From: Halorientalis salina
Lineage (GTDB): Archaea > Halobacteriota > Halobacteria > Halobacteriales > Haloarculaceae
Assembly (NCBI RefSeq): GCF_005049285.1
Contig: NZ_SOSC01000011.1
Location: 1 to 64,000, forward strand
Length of the DNA: 64,000 nucleotides
Direction of reading: 5' to 3'
Positions within the stretch are counted from its first letter, which is position 1. Each line of letters opens with the position of its first letter. The notes beneath the pieces were generated by a model. That model did no database searches. It saw only the letters and a program-made list of their open reading frames with translations, and had not been told where the DNA came from. A program made the translations under genes and the position numbers. Of the stretch, positions 17,447 through 26,854 are shown one piece after another.

Positions 17447-18852
17447 CCGAGGTCCCGCAGCCGGCCGAGGAGGCCGCGTCCGATCCCGTATCGGTCGACG
17501 AGACCGCCCCCGATCAGGAACACGGCGACGACGCTCAGTCCCAGTTGGAGTTCCCCGAACCAGACCGGGAGTTTGGGATACAGCGCCTGGAGGCCGACGA
17601 GCGCCAGCGAGAGCACTGGAACGTCACCACTGGCGTCGACGGTTCCGCTGGCCTCGTACTCCAGCCCGGTCGCGTTCGGTGTCCTCGTGTCGTTCCGCGC
17701 CGACGCCAGCGGATCGTAGGTCGTCACCTCCCCTCGCGGCAGCGAGTCCGCCTCGTAGGGGATCAGTGGCGTCTCCTTGCTCCAGACCACCTCACCACCC
17801 TCGGTCACCTCGAACACCCGGCGGTTGAGCGAGTCGGTCACGAGCGTGTTGCCGTTTTCGAGCCGGTCGGCGTCCCGCGGCCAGTGCAGTTCGAGTCCGG
17901 CGGCGCTGTCGAGCGACCACGCGGGTTCCCACCGGCCGTCCTCGGACCGGTGGAGTTCGACGACTCGGTCGTTGTCGCTGTCGGCGACCAGTACCGTCCC
18001 GTTCCCGAGCCACTGGGGGTTGTGCTGGTGGTCGAGCACGTCAGGGTCGCCACAGCGAACGTCGCCGTCACCGTCGAAGTCCGAGAGCTGTCTGCCGCCA
18101 GTACAGGCATCATCATCCTCGTCGGACCGGTCCTCGTTGACGACCTCGACGACGCCCTCGCCGCGTTCGACGACGAGCAGTTGGTTCGCGTTCCGGACCG
18201 ATATCAGGTATCGGTCCTCGCCGATGACGTCGACGTCGTTGATGTGGAGCCAGTCGCGCTTCGTGGGGTCCTCGGGCGCGTCGTAGAACGAGTCGGCGTG
18301 CCACTCCCAATCGACCGAGCCGTTGGCGACGACGACGAGGCGCTCGTACTCCATGTCGGCGACGAGGAAGCGGCCGTTCCCGAGCGGTTCCACGTCGTGG
18401 ACCTCGCTGTGTGTCGGCGTCCGAAGCGGGAACGACCACTCGTTGACGACCCTCGGCTCGTCCGTCGTGGGGTCGATGACGCGGAACCCGGTCTTGGTAC
18501 ACGGCGACTCGTAAGGGCCACAGTCGCTCTCGTAACCGTTGTGCATGAAGCCGGCGACGACGCTCCCGTTGGAGAGCGGCGTGACGTCGAAGTAGCTGTC
18601 GCGGTCGTTGATCTTCCAGGCCACGTCCTGCCCGTCCAGTCTGTAGACGCTGCCTTTCTTCTTCCACTCGGGGCCGCCGCCCTGGGACCCGACGAGGACG
18701 CCGGCATCGCCGTCGGCGGCGTCCGTCGCGTTGCCGTCGGCGTCGGCTCGCTCGACGGTACGATCGGGGGCGGTTGCGGCACTGACGACCAGCGTCACAG
18801 ACACCAACAACAGGCCTGCGACGACGAGCGCAGTGCTCCTGGAAAGCCTCAT
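17443..18852 (-). CDS. Membrane-anchored arylsulfotransferase (ASST)-like beta-propeller protein
   Basis: This 469-residue protein has an N-terminal signal/anchor (STALVVAGLLLVSVTLVV), an extracellular beta-propeller and a C-terminal membrane span (LGLSVVAVFLIGGGLVD). Propeller blades show NGSVVAGFMHNGY, EVHDVEPLGNGRFLVAD, NDVDVIGEDRYLISVRN, LDHQHNPQWLGNGTVLVADS and NGNTLVTDSLNRRVFEV. The spaced histidines (HSEVHD, LHINDVD, HQHNPQW) correspond to the catalytic region of the arylsulfotransferase family. In archaea the sulfo donor and acceptor are unknown; a structural or binding role is also possible. Confidence 0.75.
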   Translation of the reverse strand: MRLSRSTALVVAGLLLVSVTLVVSAATAPDRTVERADADGNATDAADGDAGVLVGSQGGGPEWKKKGSVYRLDGQDVAWKINDRDSYFDVTPLSNGSVVAGFMHNGYESDCGPYESPCTKTGFRVIDPTTDEPRVVNEWSFPLRTPTHSEVHDVEPLGNGRFLVADMEYERLVVVANGSVDWEWHADSFYDAPEDPTKRDWLHINDVDVIGEDRYLISVRNANQLLVVERGEGVVEVVNEDRSDEDDDACTGGRQLSDFDGDGDVRCGDPDVLDHQHNPQWLGNGTVLVADSDNDRVVELHRSEDGRWEPAWSLDSAAGLELHWPRDADRLENGNTLVTDSLNRRVFEVTEGGEVVWSKETPLIPYEADSLPRGEVTTYDPLASARNDTRTPNATGLEYEASGTVDASGDVPVLSLALVGLQALYPKLPVWFGELQLGLSVVAVFLIGGGLVDRYGIGRGLLGRLRDLG

Positions 18853-18949
18853 CTCTCAGTGTCGTGTTCGGTCGGTTGCAAATCCCTTCCGGTTCGGCGA
18901 GAATCCTGAGGTTCAAACCCGAGGAGCCGTCCAGTACGAGTAGACCCAG

Positions 18950-21448
18950 ATGACTGACCGCCAGGGCTCCGACGGACAGACGGCAGCAGGGGACAGCACC
19001 GCGAGCGCCGCGGCCGAGGAGCCGGCCTGGCGGCAGTACTTCGGCTATTCCGAACCGTACGAAAACCAGCCCGACGCCATCGAGGCGGCCATCGACGCCG
19101 GACAACGACAGGGCTACCTCGCGATGGAAGGGCCCTGCGGGACCGGCAAGACGATGGCCGCCCTGACTGCGGCCACCTCGCTCGTCCGCGACGGCGACTA
19201 CGAGAACGTGGTCGTCGTCACACCCGTCAAACAGCAACTCCAGCAGTTCGTCGACGACCTCCGAACCATCAACGCTGGCCTCGACGAACCGTTCTCCGGG
19301 ATCTCGCTGGTGGGCAAACGCGACCTCTGTCCCTACGAGCGCGAGGACGTGTTCCCGCGGGACGCGAGCGTCCACGACCGGTGTGAGGACCTCCGGGAGG
19401 GCACGGCCAGACTCGTCGAAGCCGACGGTGGCGAAGGCGACACCCGACTGACGGCCGCTGCCGATGCCGCGGTCGGTGGCGACGACGAGGACGAACAGTG
19501 GTGGGACCCACAACGGGCCAGCGACCTCGCGCGAGCGGCCCGCCGGGACCCCGAACAGTTCAACACCGTCGCGGACGACCACCTCGAAACCGCGGGCGCG
19601 GAATCGCCCTATCGGCGCGAACAGCCGACCGCACCCGAGGAACTCCACGACGGCGACAACCCGCCGCTGTACTGCCCGTTCGAGGCCGACTGGTACGCCC
19701 GCAACAAGGGGTCGCCCGTCGACTTCTCCGCCGGCGAGAACCACGTCCTGACCAGCGAGGAGTTCCTCCCCGACACCGTCGAGCGCGGGACCTGCCCGCA
19801 CCGCGCGATGGGCGTCCTCCTGGAGGAGGCAGACGTCGTCGTCGGCAACTACAACCACCTGTTCGACCCCAAATCCCGACCGCTCATCTCTGATGTCCTC
19901 GGCGAGGACACCTTCGTCATCGTCGACGAGGCCCACCGGCTCGAAGAGCGGGTTCGGGACCTGCTGTCGGACCGCGTCGGGCAGCACACGTTCGTGCGTG
20001 CGCGAAACGACTGCCATTACCTGATTCAACAGGCCAGACAGAGTCAGGAACACGAACAGGAGATCTCGAACCTGCTGGCGACACACGAGGTGCCGCTCGA
20101 CGCCGTCGAACGGGCCGCGGACTTCTACGACGACATCGACCGGTGGATCACCGACAGGGTGGAATCGTACCTGAACGAGGAGTTCGGGCGGGGCTGGGAG
20201 GCCGACCTCGATTCACTGCCCGAGGAGGACCTGGAGGTACCGCTGCGGGACCCCGAGCGCGAGGAGGCCGACGAGTTGACCGAGTGGGGCGAATCGGAGG
20301 GGTACACCGGGGAGTTCTGGCGGTCGCTGTCGGCGGTGGGGGCCGCCGTCGAGACGGTGCTCTCGGAGATCGGCGAGGACCGCCAGTGCGTGGTCGCAGC
20401 CGTCGGCGCGACGATGGGGAAGTGGTGGGAGAAAGACCACGTCACCTACTTCCGGGAGATCGAACTCGACCACGCGCCGGCCGAGGAGAGCGCGACGGCC
20501 ACCCCCTGGCAGGAGGTCTACACCGCCGGACTGCTCCTCTACGACTGCATGCCCGCCGAGGCGCTCCGGACCATCTTCGACGAACTCGGCGGCGGCGTGC
20601 TGATGAGCGCGACGCTCGAACCCATCGACGTGTTCACGAGGGTGTCGGGCCTGGACGCCCTGGAAGCGACCGGGACCGGTGGCCTCGTGGCCGACGAGGA
20701 CGATCCCGGGCGACCGGTCACCACCAGGAGCTACGGGCTCTCCTTCCCGGAGGAAAACAGGGCGAGCTGGCTGGTCGACGCGACGCCTTACACAGCCCGC
20801 AACCGGGGTGAGCCGATTCGGGACCACGGCAATTCGGTCCGAGACGAGTACGAGCAGGTCCTCCGGACCGTCGCGCGCAGTCCCGGCAACGTCATGATTA
20901 CCATGCCGAGCTACCGGGAAGCGGCCTGGGCCGGCAGCTACCTCCGGGATGTGGTCGAGAAACCGGTACTCGTCGACGAGAGTTCCAGCAACGAGGCGAC
21001 CGAACAGTTGAAAGGCGAGTTCGTCGCCGGCGGGGGCAAAGTGTTGGTCACGAGCACGCGCGGGACACTCACCGAGGGCGTCGACTACGACGGCGACAAA
21101 CTCCACACCTGCGCGGTCGTCGGGATTCCCCTGGTCAACATCGGGTCGCCCCAGGTCAGGGCGGTCCGGGAGGCGTACGGACGGGCCTTCGGCGAGGACG
21201 TGGCCTTCGAGTACGCGCTGACGGTGCCGGCAGTGCGGCGCGCCCGGCAGGCCATCGGACGCGTCATTCGCGGCACCGAGGAGGTCGGCGTCAGGTTACT
21301 GGTCGGCGGCCGGTACGCGCCAGACGCGGTCCACTCGGTCCACGAGTACCTCTCGCCGGCCGAACGGGCCGAGTTCACGCGGATGACGCCGGAGTTCCTC
21401 TCCTCGCAGTTCGATTCGTTCTGGCAGGGTCGTGACCCAACAGTCTGA
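18950..21448 (+). CDS. XPD/DinG-family 5'-3' DNA helicase
   Basis: This 832-residue superfamily 2 helicase has motif I MEGPCGTGKTMAAL, the DEAH box in FVIVDEAHRLEER and late motifs TSTRGTLTEGVDYDG and RRARQAIGRVIRG. Cysteines placed between motifs I and II (KRDLCPYE, HDRCEDL, LYCPFEAD, GTCPHRAMG) match the [4Fe-4S] domain of Rad3/XPD helicases. It is about 100 residues longer than archaeal XPD because of acidic inserts and an N-terminal extension. It likely acts in nucleotide excision repair or replication-fork rescue. It starts 97 nt from the divergent ASST-like gene. Confidence 0.9.
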   Translation: MTDRQGSDGQTAAGDSTASAAAEEPAWRQYFGYSEPYENQPDAIEAAIDAGQRQGYLAMEGPCGTGKTMAALTAATSLVRDGDYENVVVVTPVKQQLQQFVDDLRTINAGLDEPFSGISLVGKRDLCPYEREDVFPRDASVHDRCEDLREGTARLVEADGGEGDTRLTAAADAAVGGDDEDEQWWDPQRASDLARAARRDPEQFNTVADDHLETAGAESPYRREQPTAPEELHDGDNPPLYCPFEADWYARNKGSPVDFSAGENHVLTSEEFLPDTVERGTCPHRAMGVLLEEADVVVGNYNHLFDPKSRPLISDVLGEDTFVIVDEAHRLEERVRDLLSDRVGQHTFVRARNDCHYLIQQARQSQEHEQEISNLLATHEVPLDAVERAADFYDDIDRWITDRVESYLNEEFGRGWEADLDSLPEEDLEVPLRDPEREEADELTEWGESEGYTGEFWRSLSAVGAAVETVLSEIGEDRQCVVAAVGATMGKWWEKDHVTYFREIELDHAPAEESATATPWQEVYTAGLLLYDCMPAEALRTIFDELGGGVLMSATLEPIDVFTRVSGLDALEATGTGGLVADEDDPGRPVTTRSYGLSFPEENRASWLVDATPYTARNRGEPIRDHGNSVRDEYEQVLRTVARSPGNVMITMPSYREAAWAGSYLRDVVEKPVLVDESSSNEATEQLKGEFVAGGGKVLVTSTRGTLTEGVDYDGDKLHTCAVVGIPLVNIGSPQVRAVREAYGRAFGEDVAFEYALTVPAVRRARQAIGRVIRGTEEVGVRLLVGGRYAPDAVHSVHEYLSPAERAEFTRMTPEFLSSQFDSFWQGRDPTV

Positions 21449-21496
21449 GGGACAATTCAGAAAGCATATGTCCGGTGATTCCAGGGTTTCAACTGA

Positions 21497-21652
21497 ATGC
21501 CAGAGTGCCAGAACTGCGGTTCCTTTGTGACTGAGGCGTACGTGCGGGTGTTCACACCCGAGGTGCACGACGGTCCACGTGTGTGTCCCAACTGCGAAGA
21601 CAAGATACGGGACGGAAACGACGTCCGCGAGGCGCGCTCCTCGCGGTCGTAA
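21497..21652 (+). CDS. Small zinc-ribbon protein (DUF7563-like)
   Basis: A 51-residue protein starting MPECQNCGSF with a second Cys pair in RVCPNCEDKIRDG, so two C-x2-C knuckles form a zinc ribbon. The tail is basic (REARSSRS), unusual for a haloarchaeon. Haloarchaea encode several such micro-zinc-ribbons, some of which affect biofilm or stress traits. It lies 48 nt downstream of the helicase gene. Confidence 0.8.
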   Translation: MPECQNCGSFVTEAYVRVFTPEVHDGPRVCPNCEDKIRDGNDVREARSSRS

Positions 21653-21723
21653 CTCCGGTAATCGATTTCTGCCGTTCGCGTCCAGACCGACGAGTACACA
21701 AGTCCCCCGACGAACCCACAGAC

Positions 21724-22803
21724 ATGGATATCGAGGTCGAGGCCGTCGAGGCCGTCGAGGACGAGGCCGTCCCCGAGGGCGTCGACGCAGCCGAGTACGT
21801 GCTCTACGGCGGGAAAGGGGGCGTCGGCAAGACGACGATGGCGGCCGCCACCGCGCTCGCGAGCGCGCGCGACGACACGGCGACCCTGGTCGTCTCGACC
21901 GACCCCGCCCACTCGCTGTCGGACACGCTCGAAACCGACATCCCCGCCGAACCCGCCCGGATTCGCGAGGAGATTCCCCTTTACGCAGCCGAGATCGATC
22001 CCGACGCCGCCGTCGGCGAGGGTCCCTTCGACTCCGAGGGGGGCTTCGGCGGGATGGGCGGTCTGGGCCAACTTCTGGGCGGCGGGCAGGGACCGATGGC
22101 CGGCGAAGGCGGGCCCCTCGGCGGCGAAGACGCCGATCCGCTGTCCGGACCGATGCCGGGAATGGACGAGGCCGCCGCGATGCGAATGCTGCTGCAGTAC
22201 ATGGACGACGAGCGCTTCGACCGGGTAATCATCGACACCGCGCCGACGGGCCACACCCTCCGCCTGCTCGAACTGCCCGAGCTGATGGACTCGATGCTCG
22301 GCCGCATCCTGACGCTCCGCCAGCGACTCAGCGGGATGTTCGAGGGTCTCGGCGGGATGTTCGGCGGCGACGACGACCAGCAGGAGGAACCCGACCTGGA
22401 GGACCTGGACGTGATGCGCGAGCGCATCGAGCGACTGCGCGCCGTCCTCCGCGACCCCGCCAGAACCGACTTCCGCATCGTGATGGTCCCCGAGGAGCTG
22501 TCAGTCTGGGAGTCCCAGCGGTTGCTCGACCGGCTGGAGGGGTTCGGGATTCCGGTCGGGACAGTCGTGGTCAACCGCGTGATGCAGGACCTGGCCGACG
22601 TGGCCGACGTCGAAGCCGACTGGTTCGTGATGCCCGATTTGGACGATTGTGAGTTCTGCCAGCGGCGGTGGGAGGTCCAACAGGGGGCGTTGAGCGAAGC
22701 TCAAGACCTCTTCCGGGGCCACGACGTGAAACGGGTCCCGCTCTTTGCCGACGAGGTCCGCGGCGAGAAACTCCTGCGGATCGTCGCGGCCTGTCTCGAG
22801 TAG
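21724..22803 (+). CDS. ArsA/Get3-type ATPase
   Basis: From the ATG at 21724 the protein has 359 residues and a single ATPase domain. The deviant Walker A is GGKGGVGKTTMAA at residues 29-41; switch regions appear as VSTDPAHSLSDTL and IIDTAPTGHTLRLLELP. A CEFC pair near the C-terminus resembles the zinc-binding C-x2-C of Get3, and the central Met/Gly-rich stretch (MGGLGQLLGGGQGPMAG) is a flexible segment. Candidate roles are tail-anchored protein targeting or metalloid export; no arsenite channel gene is adjacent, favouring the former. Confidence 0.85.
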   Translation: MDIEVEAVEAVEDEAVPEGVDAAEYVLYGGKGGVGKTTMAAATALASARDDTATLVVSTDPAHSLSDTLETDIPAEPARIREEIPLYAAEIDPDAAVGEGPFDSEGGFGGMGGLGQLLGGGQGPMAGEGGPLGGEDADPLSGPMPGMDEAAAMRMLLQYMDDERFDRVIIDTAPTGHTLRLLELPELMDSMLGRILTLRQRLSGMFEGLGGMFGGDDDQQEEPDLEDLDVMRERIERLRAVLRDPARTDFRIVMVPEELSVWESQRLLDRLEGFGIPVGTVVVNRVMQDLADVADVEADWFVMPDLDDCEFCQRRWEVQQGALSEAQDLFRGHDVKRVPLFADEVRGEKLLRIVAACLE

Positions 22804-22992
22804 TCAGTCCTCGGAGTCCCCGACGACCCGCGACGCGCCCACGCCCACCGCGATGATGAGCAGTCCCATCAGTCCCTGCAATGCGAGGCCGAGCGGCCGC
22901 CCCGCCGTGAAGTTCTGGACGCCGAGCCCGATGAACAGCGTCCCGACGAACACGTGGAGCACGAGGAGGGCCGTCGAGAGGTCAAAGTCCAT
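22804..22992 (-). CDS. Small two-span membrane protein
   Basis: This 62-residue protein has two hydrophobic helices, LLVLHVFVGTLFIGLGVQNF and ALQGLMGLLIIAVGVGASRV, and an acidic tail. The family is not recognised and no motif is seen. It converges on the ATPase gene with no spacer (stop to stop). Confidence 0.65.
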   Translation of the reverse strand: MDFDLSTALLVLHVFVGTLFIGLGVQNFTAGRPLGLALQGLMGLLIIAVGVGASRVVGDSED

Positions 22993-23073
22993 AGGTCCCT
23001 TCGTGGTTCGCGGCCCAAAACTGTCAGTGGTGTTCCCGCAAAGTCGCGTCCTTGCCGCGACTACCTGGGTTCG

Positions 23074-23652
23074 TCAGATGGGACAGCGGTCGCGGACGCG
23101 CTCGACGACGTCACGGACGGTCGCTACCGCGTCGCGGAGACAGTGCCGAGCCCGGCGGGTGTGCTGTCTCGCGGCGTACCTGACGGCGTCGTACGTGTTG
23201 CCGGCCAGGTTCCCGAAGTAGATGGCGCGGACGAACGCCTGGACGTCCGCGGCTTTCGCCGGGCCGTACGCCTCACGCAGTTTCGCGACGGTTTCGGGGC
23301 CCGGATTCTCGTTGGCTTCGGCGTAGGCCTGGGCGAACAGCAACGCCTGCCGTTCTCCTTCGTCGACGGCCCCCTCGATGTCGCTTTCGAGGAGGTGGTC
23401 GATGGTGTCCAGGTCCACGCCGGTCTCGCGCGCCAACTCGGTGTGATACCGGGTGCAGTACTGACACTCGTTGACCGCCGTGACGGCCAGCATGATCTTC
23501 TCCGCGAACCGGTCGCTGACCCTGTCGGCCCGCTTTGCGCGCACCAGTCGTGGGACGTTGTGTACGAACCGGCCAACACCAGCCAGCAGCGAGCGGGCCG
23601 TGTAGTGTTTCTTCTTGAAACCGCTCTCGGTCGGGACCGTCTCCGTTGTCAT
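23074..23652 (-). CDS. AhpD-like carboxymuconolactone decarboxylase family protein
   Basis: This 192-residue alpha-helical protein carries the AhpD-type redox motif in AVNECQYCTRYHTELA, with C-x2-C and the nearby His, and the helix LFAQAYAEANENPGPETV typical of CMD-family trimers. It probably acts as a small thiol peroxidase or disulfide reductase protecting against peroxides. The partner reductase is not adjacent. The 205 nt upstream of it, towards the glycerate kinase gene's stop, contain no recognisable gene. Confidence 0.85.
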   Translation of the reverse strand: MTTETVPTESGFKKKHYTARSLLAGVGRFVHNVPRLVRAKRADRVSDRFAEKIMLAVTAVNECQYCTRYHTELARETGVDLDTIDHLLESDIEGAVDEGERQALLFAQAYAEANENPGPETVAKLREAYGPAKAADVQAFVRAIYFGNLAGNTYDAVRYAARQHTRRARHCLRDAVATVRDVVERVRDRCPI

Positions 23653-23857
23653 GTCGACTGATGGTTCACCGCAGCCTCATATGGGTATTACGATGCATCC
23701 CGCCGTTTGTCTCGATCGTCCCATCGCATCGTCCACATCGATTCTGTCGTCACCCACCACGGCACGTTCGGCGTCTGTATTGTGTGAATTATACAATAGC
23801 GGCTCGCGAGAGCGACGTTCACCTCACAGTCGGAGCGGTGACCCATGGCCCAGGCGG

Positions 23858-25186
23858 TCACCGGTCGGTCGGGACGACGAGGACACGGAGGTCGTTGACG
23901 TTCGTTCCCGTTCGCCCGGTGCGGACGAGACAGTCACGCCCGTCGAGGTAGGTCGCGGCGTCGTTGGCCGCCAGGGCCGCAGTCGCCGTTTTGACGTCGG
24001 TGACGGTGTCGCCATCGACGAGTCCGCCCGCCGCACCGCTTCGACCGTCCTCGCCGTCGGTGTCGACGCTCGCCAGCACTGCACCGTTCGGGAGGTCTCG
24101 GGCCGCGCTCAGCGCGACCTCGGAGTTCGGTCCTCCGCGGCCCGCTCCCTCGACGGTCACGGTCGTTTCGCCGCCCGAGAAGACCACTGCCGGCGGTTCA
24201 ATCGGGTTCCCGGTCTCGATCACCTCGGTGGCGATGGCGGCGTGAATCGTCCCGACCTCGCGGGCCTCTCCCTCGATATGCGAGGAGAGAACCATCGTCT
24301 CGTAGCCAGCGTCGCTGGCTGTCTCCCGGGCCGCTTCGATAGCCGTCCAGCCGGTCGCGAGGACGTGCGTGTCGACGCGGTCGAAGACAGCGTCGTCGGC
24401 CGTCGGCGTCTCGGCCTCGTCGCCAGCGGCCCCGCGTTCCAGGTGCTCTCGGACGGCGTCGGGAGCGTCTACCCCGTACTCGTCCAGTACGGCCAGGGCG
24501 TCGGCGAAGGTCGTCGGATCCGGCGCGGTCGGGCCGCTGGCGATGACCGCCGTATCGTCGCCCACGACGTCCGAGAACAGCAGCATGACGACCTGGGCGG
24601 GCGCGGCCGCCCGGGCGAGTCGGCCGCCCTTGAGCGCCGAGCAGTGCTTGCGGACGGCGTTGGTCGACTCGATTGATGCGCCGCTTTCGAGCAGTTCGTC
24701 CGTGACCGACTGGAGGTCCGAAAGCGAGAGGCCCCCGGCGGGGGCGGACAGGAGCGCACTCCCACCGCCCGTGAAGACCGCGAGCAACAGGGTGTCCGCG
24801 TCCGCCGCCGCGACCCGCTTGCGGACCCGACTGGCTCCCTCGACGCCCCGCTCGTCCGGTACCGGGTGGCTGGCCTCGATGACCTGGACGCGGTCGGTCG
24901 CGACCGGGTCGTTCGTGACCACGACACCGCCGGTGAGCCGGTCGTCGAGCACGTCCACCAGCGCGGCAGCGACCCCCGCGGCGGCTTTCCCGCCGCCGAC
25001 GAGCACGACCTCCGCGTACTCGTCGAGCTCATAAGCAGCGTCGTCGATTCGGAGCGTGCCCTCGTCGACTGTGACCCGCTCGCGAACCACGCGCTCGGGC
25101 TGTGCGGCAGCGATACCGGCGTCGATGCAGTCAAGCGCGAGTTCGTGGGCCGGCGTGGGGGCGAGCACGTCGCGATCGCGGACCAT
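23858..25186 (-). CDS. Glycerate 2-kinase (MOFRL family)
   Basis: This 442-residue protein has the MOFRL-type architecture. The N-terminal domain includes VVLVGGGKAAAGVAAAL and LLAVFTGGGSALLSAPAGG, with the NAVRKHCSALKGGRLA helix. The C-terminal MOFRL domain contains VVFSGGETTVTVEGAGRGG and LASVDTDGEDGRSGAAGG. It phosphorylates D-glycerate to 2-phosphoglycerate, feeding glycolysis from glycerate or serine/sugar-acid breakdown. It starts immediately after the stop of the upstream SDR gene, so the two probably form an operon. Confidence 0.88.
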   Translation of the reverse strand: MVRDRDVLAPTPAHELALDCIDAGIAAAQPERVVRERVTVDEGTLRIDDAAYELDEYAEVVLVGGGKAAAGVAAALVDVLDDRLTGGVVVTNDPVATDRVQVIEASHPVPDERGVEGASRVRKRVAAADADTLLLAVFTGGGSALLSAPAGGLSLSDLQSVTDELLESGASIESTNAVRKHCSALKGGRLARAAAPAQVVMLLFSDVVGDDTAVIASGPTAPDPTTFADALAVLDEYGVDAPDAVREHLERGAAGDEAETPTADDAVFDRVDTHVLATGWTAIEAARETASDAGYETMVLSSHIEGEAREVGTIHAAIATEVIETGNPIEPPAVVFSGGETTVTVEGAGRGGPNSEVALSAARDLPNGAVLASVDTDGEDGRSGAAGGLVDGDTVTDVKTATAALAANDAATYLDGRDCLVRTGRTGTNVNDLRVLVVPTDR

Positions 25187-26014
25187 TCAGACGAGTCTGT
25201 TCGCCAGCCGGAAAACCGCGTCGCGGATGCGATCGGGTGCGAACCGCGAGAGCAGCGCGATCCGTGCGAAGGTCCCGACCGGGTACCGCGGGTCCGGATT
25301 CGGCGAGCAGGCCGCTTCGACGATCACGTCCGCGACCCGTTCGGGTTCGACGGCCAGCGCCGACGCACCACCGACGGTCTGCTGTTCCTCGTAGAACTCG
25401 TAGAGGGCGTCGTACGCCCCCGAGCGCTCGGGGGCCTCGTCGAGTTGCTCGTTCGCGCGGTCCTCGAAGTTCGTCGACACCGGTCCTGGCTCGACGAGCA
25501 CCACGTCGACGCCGTGGGATTCGACCTCCGAACGGAGCGCGTCGCTGATGCCCTCAAGCGCGAACTTCGAACCGGAGTAAACGCCCATCCCCGGCGTCGA
25601 AATGCGACCGGCGACGCTGGAGATGTTGACGATGGTTCCCTCGCCCTGCTCGCGCATGTGGGGCAGTGCGGCCCGAGCCAGCCGATGTGGGCCGTAGACG
25701 TTCACGTCGAACTGGGCGTGCAGTTCCTCGACGGGCACGTCCTCGACGGCCCCGAACTGGCCGTAGCCCGCGTTGTTGACGAGACAGTCGAGGCGGTCGT
25801 CGTCCTCGATGACGCGGTCGACGGCCGCTTCGATTTCGTCCTCGTCGGTCACGTCGAGTTCCTGGGTCTTCGCGCCTGCTTCGGCCAGATCAGCGATGTC
25901 GTCAGTGTCGCGCGCCGTCGCGTACACCGTCCAGTCGGCGTCGAGGAACGCCTCGGCCGTCGCGCGTCCGATCCCCGAGGACGATCCCGTGATCAGCACC
26001 GTCTTGTCTCTCAT
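25187..26014 (-). CDS. Short-chain dehydrogenase/reductase
   Basis: This 275-residue classical SDR has the cofactor motif TGSSSGIG at residues 10-17, NNAGYGQFG, the catalytic Ser in NISSVAGR and Y-x3-K in GVYSGSKFALEG. The residue after the second strand (TARDTDD) suggests NADP preference. The C-terminal extension SPNPDPRYPVGTFARI is typical of the fatty acid/steroid-like SDRs. The substrate is unknown. It lies directly upstream of the glycerate kinase (25187 versus 25186). Confidence 0.85.
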   Translation of the reverse strand: MRDKTVLITGSSSGIGRATAEAFLDADWTVYATARDTDDIADLAEAGAKTQELDVTDEDEIEAAVDRVIEDDDRLDCLVNNAGYGQFGAVEDVPVEELHAQFDVNVYGPHRLARAALPHMREQGEGTIVNISSVAGRISTPGMGVYSGSKFALEGISDALRSEVESHGVDVVLVEPGPVSTNFEDRANEQLDEAPERSGAYDALYEFYEEQQTVGGASALAVEPERVADVIVEAACSPNPDPRYPVGTFARIALLSRFAPDRIRDAVFRLANRLV

Positions 26015-26038
26015 ATCTAACCAGTTGATTGCGAGAAA

Positions 26039-26851
26039 TTAAGTACCGACGGTTTTCTTCGCCTCGTCGGCGTACTGGTCAGCGAGCCGCGTCGGCTCCG
26101 GGAGCTTGTAGCCGGCCGAACAGGCCAGCACGAGGTCGGCCGCCGTCTCTGCGCTGACTCGGTGGCCGGGACTCACGATAAGAGGGTTGATGTGGCGGTT
26201 CGGCGAGTCGTACTGCCGGCTCTGGACCGCGTGGCCGATGACAGTCCCGTCGGGCGCCGTCACGTCCGCGTCGGCTTCGATGGGCACGCGTTCGCCTTCG
26301 GCCAGTCCCTCGGTCGACGAGCGCGGTGTGCCACAGAGCAGGCTCTTCGCCACGCCGATGCTGGGCAGGTCCAGCATGACCCCGATGTGCGTAGCGATAC
26401 CCGCCTCACGGAAGTGGATGCGGCCGCTCCCGTCGAAGAAGGCGATATCTGGCTCGACGGAGAGTTCCCTGAATCCGGCCAGGATCGCACCGCCCTCCCG
26501 GAAGGAGAGCAGGCCGGGAATGTAGGGAATCTCCGTCGGTGCGACGGCGTGGACGCGCTCGATCACCTCGCCGTTTCGCATGGCGACAAGGGCGCTCACC
26601 GCACGCTCGTCGTCGAGGAACGCCTGATCGACGCCGAGGACGATCGGGGCCTCGCCCGGGTTGCCACCGTCGCCGCCCCCGGTTTCGTCGAGTTGCTGCT
26701 GACCGGACTCTCGGTGTCGGCAGACAGTGTCGGGGTCGAACGGCAGGTCGTCCGCGAACACCGCCTGCTCGGCGATGTCACGCTGGAGGGTTTCCATCTC
26801 CGCACGGGAGAGCGAGGCGTCGGGGACGAACTCGGGATGGACCGGCTCCAT
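26039..26851 (-). CDS. nfi: Endonuclease V
   Basis: This 270-residue nuclease cleaves 3' to deoxyinosine. Active-site segments are VLGVDQAFLDD (first aspartate), PTEIPYIPGLLSFREG (PYIP wedge and catalytic glutamate) and AFFDGSGRIHFREAGIATHIG (second aspartate and histidine). The GVAKSLLCG segment is also conserved. The insertion after residue 50 (GGGDGGNPGE) is a flexible acidic/glycine linker. It starts 3 nt after the rhomboid gene's stop and is probably co-transcribed. Confidence 0.93.
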   Translation of the reverse strand: MEPVHPEFVPDASLSRAEMETLQRDIAEQAVFADDLPFDPDTVCRHRESGQQQLDETGGGDGGNPGEAPIVLGVDQAFLDDERAVSALVAMRNGEVIERVHAVAPTEIPYIPGLLSFREGGAILAGFRELSVEPDIAFFDGSGRIHFREAGIATHIGVMLDLPSIGVAKSLLCGTPRSSTEGLAEGERVPIEADADVTAPDGTVIGHAVQSRQYDSPNRHINPLIVSPGHRVSAETAADLVLACSAGYKLPEPTRLADQYADEAKKTVGT

Positions 26852-26854
26852 CGG

